The notes beneath the pieces were generated by a model. The model was not told the origin of the DNA. It made no database searches and worked only from the letters and a program-made list of their open reading frames with translations. The position numbers and the translations under genes were made by a program. From Pelomyxa schiedti (lineage: Eukaryota > Evosea > Pelobiontida > Pelomyxidae), in assembly GCA_020536535.1 (NCBI GenBank), contig JAHLWZ010000810.1, positions 62,001 through 126,000 on the forward strand: a stretch of 64,000 nt of DNA, written 5' to 3'. Positions 13,371 through 23,391 of this stretch are shown piece after piece; the first letter of the stretch is position 1; each line of letters starts with the position of its first letter.

Positions 13371-14434
13371 ATGGCGGCACAGAAGGAGGGAAGGGTGTTA
13401 CTGTACGGACCGTGCTGTGTGGGGAAAACGGCTCTAATGGAGTCGTATGTGCCGGTCTTGTTGCGACTCTGCTCGGCACTCCTTTTTTTTTTTTTCTTTT
13501 TACCAACGCACTTTGAAATGCAGGTATTGCAGTGGTCGATGGCGTCCGGAGTCTTACGACGGTTCTTTGGAAGTTTCGGTGAGTAGCCCAAAAATTGTTT
13601 ACATCCTTGCCAATCATGTAGTAGTACAAAAAAATGGTGGTTGTTGATTCTGTTCCTGTGATACTGGAGTTCTTGGACACGTGTGTACCAGGGACCAGTA
13701 GCATTTTTTCTTTAACGACAAAAACAAAACAAATTAAAATAAAACAAAACAAACAAACAAACAAAAAAAAGTGCTGGGCAGGAAGAATATCCTTCCATGC
13801 TATCACAGATGTATGTAACCACTTCTAGAAGATTTTTTTTTACATTGTGTGCCACTACCAGTTTCCGGAGTGCAAATGTGGTCCTTTTATGCTTCTCTCT
13901 TGATAACCGAAGTACTTTTGATGACGCTTTGAACAGATTCTTCCCTGAAATTCGTCAAGAATCGCAGGTAGTTAAAAATAAATGGTTTCTTTACCGAACC
14001 TCTTTACCATTGGTTTGTGGGTTTTTAGGGGGTAGTCATTCTTGCTGGTCTCAGACTAGACCTTATTAATACAGAGCACCCTTCAACCAGTGACGTATGT
14101 ACTTTCTTGTGCATTGACAACCGTTTAAATATTGTTCTTACTTTGCGTGCAGCCGCCTTCAGGGACCACAGTTTCATTTCAGGAGGGTATTTCTGCAGCT
14201 ATAAAAAATGCAATGTATGGTTACTTTCAATGCAGGTGCAGTGTACTATGCTATTGTTCCTTTTACCAAAACTTGTTTAGCGCCAAGCAAGCAGTTGGCC
14301 TGGACAACCTTTTTGTGGAAGTATGCCGAGCTGGGATGTTTGGCGACAAGAAGTCTATGTCCACAAAAAAACCAGGACTCTTCAGTTTTTTTTCAAAAAG
14401 ATCGCATAACAAGCCAGTATCCACACAAAAGTGA
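13371..14434 (+). CDS. Atypical Rho-family small GTPase
   Basis: Spliced from about six exons. The P-loop is intact (LLYGPCCVGKTALMES, G-x4-G-K-T at residues ~10-20). The switch II region reads FLDTC-EEYPSMLSQ instead of WDTAGQEDY, so the G3 Gly/Gln are gone. The middle has the Rho-like NVVLLCFSLDNRSTFDD, and the G4 position reads LAGLRLDL instead of VGTKxDL. A Rho-type C-terminal helix (LDNLFVEVCRAG) follows. The tail is basic and ends KPVSTQK with no CAAX cysteine, so membrane prenylation is unlikely. The overall arrangement matches the Rho family, but the altered motifs suggest a GTP-bound or weakly hydrolysing form, like RhoBTB or Rnd proteins. The 3' end lies next to a frame that lacks its own start codon (see the F-box/Hint entry), so a fusion is possible. 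Confidence 0.7.
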
Positions 14435-14503
14435 ACCTCTACTACTTCTATGTTCTTTTATCTCATTTTTGAAGTTCCCACCATACCGTGGATATCTCTC
14501 CAG

Positions 14504-15649
14504 GAACTGTTGTCCAAACTTCACTGAACGTCATCCCCAATAACATTTGGCTCTGTACGTAAGACACAAAAAGTTTTTTCCCCAACCCCACAAATCAGTT
14601 GTCATGGAATACCTTGACTTCCCGGCACTGATCCGGGTCTCTCGAACATGCAAGCTGTTTTATCACCTTGCCAAGACCGAACCAATGTGGACAAATGCAT
14701 TTCGTGGGGTTTGGAATTACCCTGGCTTTGTTAAAGGATTGAGTTGGAAAAACCCCTCGTTCACATGGGACCCTGAAAGGTGTTTCCATGACTATGTTCC
14801 CCCTCCACCAAGACGCCGGCGTGTATGTATCACATATATGAGTTGGCATTCCTCAAATTGCGCAGTCCGGTTCAGATGACATTGTCTGCTTTGGTCCAAA
14901 TACGAGCATCTTGCTGTCTAATAACAAGGTTTGCCCTATGAAAGACCTAGCAGTCGGGAATCAAGTTCTTGCTTTCTATCCCACTTACAATGACTGTGGT
15001 TATTTTTCTCTCGCTGTTGTGCACTGCATTTGGAAGTGTGTGTTTCGCGATTCATACAAAATCTCAGACCTATAGATGTCCAGTGCATCGGGCTATTCCA
15101 ATGATTGTTATTCACAGCAACTCGACCGACTCAGCAACCGAGTCAGTACTTGAAATCACGCCCGACCACCCAATTCTACAGCTGAATGACCACTGTCAAC
15201 AGCACCCAGTGATTACGCAAATAACCAACAATGAACACAACAAGTGGTGCCTCCCTACCGCCCTCGGTGAACCACAAATGATTGATGTGGAGTATGTCTA
15301 CAACATAGCACTGCAGTCACTCCCACCGCGGCAACACACACTCAGCATAATTCCGGCATCAGATTCCATCAACAGCGGCACCAGCACAAACGATACAGCT
15401 TCCAGTGGTTCCAGCCCCCACTGCCCTGATAATGATTGCGATGGTGTTGATTACGACCCTAACACACAGAGACGTGGTGGAGGAGGTGTGGTGGTTGGTA
15501 GGTGGTGCTGTTGCACTCTTGGGATGAGTGTCCCTGGCTACCCTGATGACTGGTGGGGTACTGACCGTGTCATATCCTGGCTGGAATCCAGGCCTGACTT
15601 CCCAAATGTACAATCACACCCACCACTCCACCACTCCAAAAAGTGCTAG
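14504..15649 (+). CDS. F-box plus Hint (hedgehog/intein-like) domain protein; 5' start unresolved
   Basis: The first visible exon follows a CTCTCCAG acceptor (14496-14503). It encodes an F-box-like segment (IPNNIWLFVMEYLDFPALI, then RVSRTCKLFYHLA) with an intron near 14556-14599, and ends in a PPPPRRRR stretch. After another intron the sequence becomes a Hint domain: VCFGPNTSILLS, PMKDLAVGNQVLAF, SLAVVHCIWKC, VLEITPDHPIL (the conserved T-x-D/x-H block), and late CCTLGMSVPG followed by WWGTDRVISWLESRPDF. That end matches the Hint/Vint pattern C-x-T-L-G...Y-F-G-T-x-R-V-V-x-D-L. Hint domains self-process at the cysteine in VCFGPNT. No ATG lies in frame upstream of the F-box exon; the only internal Met is in MEYLDF (14603). 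Pairing an F-box (SCF ubiquitin ligase adaptor) with Hint is unusual. Confidence 0.65.
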
Positions 15650-15817
15650 TAATGAGGCTGCTCTGCTCAAGCCAACAAAAGTTTTTCCTCCTCTATTCAC
15701 TCCGCATTCCTTGAAAATTTTCCGAAGATGAACAAAATTTTGTTCGTTCGTCTCAGAGCCACGGCTTTGAGAGAACAAAGGGGCTGTAAGGAAAAAAAAC
15801 ACAAACAAATGATACAT
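15650..15817. other. Convergent 3' spacer
   Basis: 168 nt between the convergent F-box/Hint and serine acetyltransferase genes. It holds both 3' UTRs. Nothing else was recognised. Confidence 0.4.
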
Positions 15818-17261
15818 TTAACTGCCACGCAAGGGGCAGCTTGAGGTGGGTGATAAAGGGGAGATCTGTGGCTCAGGTCTCGTTGGGTTGGTGGTTGTGT
15901 CGGTGGAGGCGGAAACACGGCGCTCGCTTTTTTGTTTCTTCATTTGTGCGGGGTGCTCGCGAATGAATACTGTTGTGTTGGGTGGAATGTCCTCTTGAAT
16001 CCACGAGTTTGCTCCAATACTCACATTGTCACCAATGATTATTGGGCCTAGTGTTAATGGTGAATTTTATGGAAAGTAAAATTAAGTACTTGTAGTTTGG
16101 GGGGACGTTATGCTATCATACCTAACAGTTTTGTTCCAGTTCCTATAACTACATGGTTTCCAACAGTAGGGTGCCTTTTATAGGGCCCTTTTTTGAGTGT
16201 CTTGGTGGATTCGTCAATCTCGAAGTGGAGGGCGCCGAGAGTCACGTTTTGGTATAACCGGCACCAACTTCCAATTTCTTTAATTGACAACAAATTGAGA
16301 AACACTTATTGGCGAGGGCTTGATTACCTGCAGTTTCTCCTATCACAGTGCCCACCCCGTGATCGATGAAGAAATACTACAGTTTTTAAGTGATTGATTT
16401 CCCATTAGCATGGACATCACACCTCACCAATTTTCGCTCCTGGATGCAGATCGATCGCTGTTAGTCTGTGGACCATTTCACATAATTCTCTTGGATAGAC
16501 AAGTGCCTTCACCAAGTAAAATTCATGTGCTATCCTTTGTATCATCACTGCAGCAAGGCCTGGAATGTCTAAGTTCCTCACAGGAAAATAGAGTGACACA
16601 CTTGGATAACAGCGAATGATTTCCGCAATTGAAGCTGCTGCGGGATCACCCTGGTATGCTGCTAAAACTACATGATCATTATAAATACAATGAACGAAGT
16701 ACAGTTGAGACTCTTACCATCTTTCTTCAGTAGTTCCCGTATCTCCCCCAGCTTCAAAAATACAACGACTACCATTCCCACAACACTTAGCACATCCTGA
16801 TGATACGGGAAAATCCCATCAAACATTACTCCTGCGAGGTGATTCAACTTCTCTCGCAATAGAGGCTTGTTTCCCAGTACAGCGAGTTCACAGCAGTTAT
16901 AAAACCGCGGCCACATTATCTGTTAATATGAGGAACTTAGCTAGCACCCCAAGTGAATGACTACTACCTCCATAAGCAAATCCAGCTCCGTGAAGGTTAT
17001 TCTCAATGGGAAGGTTACATACCTTCCCATGTTGGAGCTTGCCGTTACCCTAGATGACTGCATCTCTCTTAGGACAGGATCCCTCCCGTCGCCTTGCTGT
17101 ACTATTCGCGCTGGCGAAACAGACGCGGCAGAAGCCACCAAGGACGTGAACCGCTGGTCTGCAGAATCCAGCTCATAACTACGCTGCAGCGACGCAATCA
17201 CATCGCTAGACACAATTGTGTCCAGGTGAGGAGCAAGTGGGACCGGCCAAACGTATGACAT
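15818..17261 (-). CDS. Serine O-acetyltransferase (CysE/SAT)
   Basis: A minus-strand gene of at least five exons that makes O-acetylserine from serine and acetyl-CoA, the first step of cysteine synthesis. Conserved blocks in order: [20 protein letters not shown] near 16560, [12 protein letters not shown] near 16440, [16 protein letters not shown] near 16340-16370 (catalytic His region), [12 protein letters not shown] near 16250, [19 protein letters not shown] near 16150, and the last hexapeptide coil with NVSIGANSW near 16020. The final exon ends at 15818 after a charged Ser/Thr/Pro tail. The start at 17261 ([11 protein letters not shown]) is the best ATG but less certain than the catalytic part. 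Animals and Dictyostelium do not rely on this enzyme, whereas Entamoeba-type Archamoebae carry it. Confidence 0.85.
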
Positions 17262-17398
17262 TCAAAGGCACTCTTTAGCAGCAACTCTGTCACCTCTGTA
17301 ACTTTTGTTTTTCCAGTCTGATTGATGACTGTACGTGGCTGTGGGCCCCTTTCCACTCAGCAAAGAATTACACACAAAACACGTTGCACCTGTGTGTA

Positions 17399-18626
17399 TC
17401 AATCTTTTGAAATGGAAAAAAATCCGGAGATGGAAGACGCCTCCCTGATCTTTAGGAACGACCTTCTCAGAGTAAAGTTATTCGTCTTCGCCACTTTTTC
17501 GCCTAAGATTGAAAGAAAATCTGGGCTTCCTAAATTTGAAAAGAAGCTTCGTTTTGATTTGATATGAACAGAAATCTTTTTGTGTGTTTTCTTGTTCGTT
17601 ACAATCACAGGAACTGTAGCGACGAGTTGAATAGTGCTTCCAGATTGTGAAAGGGATGTTATGATATTAGCAATGATGGTTTCCAATAGCGGAGCTTGGG
17701 GACATTGTGGTGGTTAATGCTGAACTGTAAAAGCCCTCGGCCACTACGAACGTTTAGCAGCTCTTTGATTGACTGGAAGGGAGGAATGATTGGTGCGGTG
17801 TCAAATTGAGGAAATGTGATGTTACCAGGAACGGGGGGCCAATAGCTGTAGAGTCTGGAAGTGCCTTGTAGCTGCCCTCATCATGTTTAAGTGCCATGCA
17901 TACAGCTTCTCCAATCAGCATCAGTGCGCACGTATTCCCATCTCGAAGAGCTGAGAGAGTCATATTCAGAGCAAGTGTGACCTGCTCTGCCTTGTCACTT
18001 GGAGAGTACCTATTCAAACCGATGTTACACAAAAACTCAAAGATGGGCATTACCCTAAGAGAGTTACAAAGTCAAATAAGCAAGCCGCAGGATTTAACCA
18101 CGCAGCGCCCCCACCTGCCAGTGATACAATTTTGTAGTTGTATTTGACCAATTCCTGAGCAACCATATGCCCTCTAATACCTACTTGGCAGTACTAACGA
18201 AGGTTTTTCATTTAGAATAGAGATCAACAAGTAGGGTGCAAAAGCATACCACAACAATAAGTTTATCCTGAAAAGCCCTACGGAATGCTTCATCTCTTAT
18301 AGCAGTAACAACCAATTCTCCCATCGGAATCACGGTACTATACCAATTACGAGGGGGAAACAAAGCCCCAAACAACAAATGCATGTGTAAAAAAACAAAA
18401 AAAAAAAAATAACAAAAAAAAAAAACCTATTGGGAATTGGTGGCTCCGCAGCATAAGGTTCGTCCCTCTCCACTATGCACAAAACGGCAGTCTTCGCACG
18501 GCCTTCCTCCGTAGACAGTAGCTTTTGCAGCGTCTGTCTGTGGATCTCCAGATTGTCCGCGCCCCCCGGCGACCCGCTCCCACCACTGCCGTTTAGCTTG
18601 GCACCACTCCCCGGATGGCTGCACAT
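17399..18626 (-). CDS. Unrecognised soluble protein
   Basis: Minus-strand gene with first in-frame ATG at 18626 (MCSHPGSGAKLNG). A Gly/Ser-rich start leads into LEIHRQTLQKLL and AVLCIVERDEPYAAEPPIP. A verified junction, across an intron with very long T runs (18345-18424 on the plus strand), continues as VIPMGELVVTAIRDEAF and FQDKLIVVV. Later exons carry RGHMVAQELVKYNYKI, then across intron ~18055-18100 a WVMPIFEFLCNIGLNR block and LSALRDGNTCALMLIGEAV near 17940. The last block ends at a TGA at 17399. One junction (about 18180-18250) could not be phased. A loose likeness to eIF2B-type Rossmann blocks was considered, but the order of blocks does not fit, so no function is assigned. Confidence 0.55.
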
Positions 18627-18878
18627 CGTCGGTCGTTGTGTGTGACTTGTCACAACCAAAACTGGAAACTGACCCGACGCCTTCCCAATCGTTTTTCCTG
18701 ATTCGACCCAGCAACGAAATAGTTTCCCCTTTTCCCCTAAAGATGGTGGTGGTACAGTGCTGTTGGGTTTCCGCAATGTGATAATTATTACTTATCCGTT
18801 GTTTGGTTTTTTTTTTGCCCCTTCGGTTTGCTTCAGGGGCGTGATTTTGGCTTGGGCTTGTTCTCGATAGTATCAATG

Positions 18879-21800
18879 TCAAATGGAGGATGCCCAAGTG
18901 GAAGGAGTGCCTGCCAGACCCTCACTGAGGCTGGATGGGGTGGTTGCTGATAGGGGTTGCATACAACTGTTTTTTTTTGGGGGGGGGTTTTGTGAGAAAT
19001 TTGGGAATGTTGTTTAGAAGGTTGGGCTGGTAGGAGTACTCACAGGAATTATCTAGTTGAAGTTCTGTGTGGCACTCTGGTAGGGATGCGGCCATGGAAA
19101 CTACAAAGTTGTCAAGGTCATCATGCCAGTCACCTTGGTGAAAATGTTTTTCAGTGAAAGCGTGATTGTGGAATGGAACTGACCTTCCTTTACCATGGAC
19201 AGGTATCCACCAACGGTTGTATGTTGAACTTTAAGCTTGATTCGCTGGTCATTGTCCTCAAGTGGCACCAAGAATCCGGCAGTAAAAGTCTAGTTCAGTG
19301 TGTTAGTTTGGAATTTAAGAATGGGAATATGTACTTGTGCGAGATAATGGCGTGCAAGTCCATGCCAATCATTGGGAGCCAAGTTCAAAGAACTCCAGTA
19401 GTCAATCGGGGACTTTTGGTACTGGAAAAGATGGCGGGGAACAAAATCTTCCAAAAATTGCTGTTGGAAAGTATGTTTAGAGTAACGAAGACCGGTTTGT
19501 TGTCTACATACAGCTGCCATATTGATCGTCCTGAAAAGATCGGTCTTGGAGAGTTTAACATTGCCCATGTCACTGTCTTGAGGCAAACGTTTTCTTCTTT
19601 TCATGATCAACTTCTCCAACTCCTGGATTTGAGAATGCACATTCTCGTTGATGGCCCTACTTAGCTCGTGATTGGTATCCAGAATGGCGGCATATGGATG
19701 AAGACAGGTTACAAAAAGATTTTCAAGCGCCCTTTGGGGTTCCCTGTTTCGAAATGTTACTCGTTGCGAGCAAAGAAACAACACGAAAGGAACCTCAGAA
19801 GATGCTCGGTGTAAGCCCGGTACATATCAAGTTCTCTATGTTCCATGTGAAGGTGAAGGGCTAAAAGAGCATTTTCAGGAGCAATCTGTGAGAATTCTAT
19901 AAGTTGTCTATAGGGGTTATCATGATTACTTGGAAGAACAACGAAGAAGATAGACCCTATAAAAATGTGAGGGTCAAGTATGAAATATGATGCACATACA
20001 GGACCAGCAATTCGTCTGGCCATAAATGTGTTTGCTGCTGGGACACGTGCAATATGCTTCACAATGGTGTAGTACATTAGTGTGTCATAGGTCTCATTAA
20101 TGAGCCAACGCAGAAGCCCATAGCCAGAATGAAGTGCAGCAGTGAGAGGATGGATAGTCAAGGTAGCGAGAATAGCACTAGACGACTGCAAAACGCCAGT
20201 GACTACTATCCGCCAGAGATATCGGATAAGAGGGAACCAGTTTGTCCTTGTGCTGGGAGAGGTCATCAAAAAGTATTTAAATAGACTTAAGATTGTACAT
20301 GGAATTGGAGTCATAGAGCCAGATCCTGTACAGGTGAGATACGACTACGGCGACAGGGACATATAACACTGCAGATGGAACGAGAAGTGTCGAAAGCAAG
20401 AGGTTTAAAAGGGTAAGCGGTGGTTGGCAGGTCACAATCAATGCTGTGGAAAGAGAACCCTATGCTCTTATTAGTGCAGGAGAAAGGACTCGGGGCAGAA
20501 ATCGGACTAAAGCAACCTTTATCAAGTAGTTCCATATCGCGTTGAAAATACGTGAGACATTTTTGCCAAGGAAGCCTAGATCAGGGGCACTTTCAAAGTC
20601 CGAACGGGATTTGAAAGCCTAGCTACAAGCTCAACATAAACAAATAGCTGGGAAGTGCGTACGCTTGTCCAGGCTGCACTTACACGGGATGCCAGTGTAC
20701 CAAGTTCTGTTTTTGATGGGGACAGTTTACCAGTGGACCAGTCAAAATCTTCACAAAAGATGTTGGAAAAAAGGAAAATACAGCTGCTTGTGTACCTAAA
20801 CCAGCAGGGTACTTCTTGATTCTAAAAAGAGACTGCAAACTAAGTGGACCCATCCACATATTAAGGACAATAATCCCATACCTAGAAAGGGACATGAACT
20901 TTTTTTGGAAGTGGAAAGTGTCGTACCAGGTATTCAACAACCAGTACCCGGTTCTGTGAAAGAGTGCTCTGACTCTCCAGAACAGTTTATCAGTGTATAT
21001 TTTAACTTGTGTATGCTTGCGAATAGTGTATCTTTTCTTCAGGGAATCAGATGGCACCTGCATCCTGGGTTACTATACTACTTAAAGTACAACCTGAGGC
21101 ACAAAAACCTCTTTAATTTTCCAGTTGGCAGGGTTCCAAATTACACGGGTACACCTAATGAATTTGAAAGGTACAACTCTCCTAGCTAGCTCTTGGGCTA
21201 TGGCTGACTGTTGTGTGTAAATGAATTCCGCTTCTTTATCGATTAAAAAGGCTTGCTGCTTGCACTCATTTGAATCTTTCAAGAGTTTTAGAGTAGACTC
21301 AAAATCTTCCTTTCTACAGGGGAATGAGAAATGAGACACCTTCAAGTTGATGGTTGGGTGCCCTTACTCGTGAATGCGGTCGTATTGTGCCATGGCAGCA
21401 CTTAAGTTCCTTGCAAACCACTCTGGAATACGCGAAAAAAGGGGGTATTCAGCTTTTAAGCGGCGGGATACTTCTTGCTCATGGTTGTCCCGTTTCTCCT
21501 ACAATATATTCTCAATTGGAAATGTCACAGCAAATTGAAAACCTTGTGCAGTGCAGAAAGATGAAATATAAGTCTTACGCAATCTAGATGCTGCAAGAGT
21601 TGTTGGGTGATATGTGGATACTGTAATAGGGAAAGTAAGAAAACGAATTGTGAGGTGTGTTTTACCAGTGCCTCCAATTTCTCAGAAACTTCCAGTATTT
21701 TTTCCCTAAGTAAGCGGTTGAATTCCTGAAGTGAATCAGGTGGTTTCCAGAAAGTATGTAGTTTTATACCACAGCACACTTATCAGCCAACTGCCCTGGT

Positions 21801-23198
21801 GTGAGTTCCAGCAATTCTTCTTTAGTCATTGATTCCTGCACTTGCTTACAGAACACATGTTTCACAACTTTCCATTGCTCCTCCGCTTCCACCACCGCAT
21901 CATGAAGAGTGGTCCAAAACAATCTCATATGAGCATCTTTGGCATTGTCTTCACATGCACTCCTACTTTTGATCATGAAAAGGCGCAGATCAAGCATGAA
22001 ATCGTCAAGCCTTCAAGTGGCATAAGACTTAAGACCAACAACACTCATCCACCTTCTGTGGCATATCATGGGCTCCACTGTGGGAAGAGGCATAAAATCT
22101 CTAAGTTGGAACCGTTTTCTTTGAAGCTCAATCTCCCTTTCACGCTGATGGTTCTAGAAGTTCTTTATTATTTGATGTATTTTTTTTTGGTAGGACCAAT
22201 CAGCACTTACATTCATGGCAGGGACCATGTCTTTCAATCCTACCAATAAGTCTGCAATCCCTCTTACACCCCGAAGAATACTGCAAATACATAAATTCTT
22301 TGAGTGGAGTTTGTGCAACTTACTTTTTTATTCCATTTTTCACGCTGAAGAAATTTCCAATAATCCTATTTGGCATCCAGACCACTACAACACGCAGTGC
22401 AGCTGCCATACTACCTACGAGGGCACCATTAACACGCTCATGGCCAGTTTGTACAAGGCGGGACAGCTTCCACAAATGAAATTGCCCTGGGAAATTAACA
22501 CTAGGGACATCAAATTCTGCCTTGGCTCGAATTTGAGACAATTGAGTGGCATTCAACTATGTGTGAGTTTTCAAAATAAAGCAGTGTCAGGCAGGATTAC
22601 CTTTTTACGTCCATCAGAACCCATTGCTATTCTATTAAGGTCATCGTTCTGAGGCCTTTGGAAAAGAGGAGATTTGGTCTTGGCCTCCTCCCTACCACAA
22701 GTTTGTATTACATGGCAATGTATTACTTAGTTTGTGATGTACACCCCACCCAAATTCTAGTAACAATAAAAGCCCAGCATCATTCAAGGGTGACCCAAAA
22801 ACAGAAATCCCAAATTTGGACACACAGAGATTTACCCACCCCTTTGGCGGCTTGGGCACAGCCAATGCGCTCTCAGGCAGCCTGAAAGTGACTCGGTTCC
22901 ACAGGAAGCACGCGGCGTGCACCGCGTCGCCCACGGCGCGCCTCGCCGTGTACGCGGCGGGTGGCGGGTCCCCCTTGGGCTGCTGCTGCTGCCGCTGCGG
23001 CGGCATCGGGGCCAGCGGCACGGGGCCGCGGCGCGCCTCCATCACCCCCGCGGCCCCCCCAGGAGCCGGGCCCCACTCCGCCTCCCACTCCACGGCCCCC
23101 AGCTCGGGCGGCGGGGCCGTGGGCGACGACGTGCTGCTGGTGGTCGCGGTCGTGGTGGACGTCGTGGGGGTCGTGGCCTCGGCCCCTTGGTCGTCCAT
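18879..23198 (-). CDS. Large multi-exon membrane protein, family not recognised
   Basis: Starts MDDQGAEATTPTTSTTT at 23198. Exon 1 is G+C-rich and codes a Thr/Ser/Pro N-terminus followed by FLWNRVTFRLPESAL. Downstream exons give IAMGSDGRK, an Ala/Gly-rich segment (ALVGSMAAALRV near 22410), GVRGIADLLVGLKDMV near 22240, charged helical segments (MTKEELLELTPGQLADK near 21800; LLREKILEVSEKLEALVKH near 21690), and then several hydrophobic stretches between about 20530 and 19950 typical of membrane spans (TLLVPSAVLYVPVAVVV, IVVTGVLQSSSAILATL). After these comes a conserved-looking IVKHIARVPAANTFMARRI. The C-terminal third is soluble and helical, and a last exon ends ...GTPSTWASSI at 18879. The gene's end lies 252 nt from the next minus-strand start. 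The membrane part looks ordered and conserved, but I cannot name the family. Confidence 0.6.
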
Positions 23199-23391
23199 GT
23201 TTATTGCTTGTTTGTTGCCTTTGTTGTTTGTTTTTTTTTTTTGTTGTTGCGGACAAGTGCCTTTTTAGGGGATTTCGGTTTCAAAAAAAGTGAAACAGCA
23301 TTGACTTGTTTTCGTGTGGCGGGTTTTGGTTGGGCATGGAACATAGACACGCAGAAACTGGCAATAGGACATCTACTCGTAGACTTGGGGA

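Noticed and set aside
17399-18626. eIF2B-subunit identity for the unrecognised minus-strand gene
   Set aside because: Individual blocks look similar to eIF2B delta, but their N-to-C order is reversed relative to that family.
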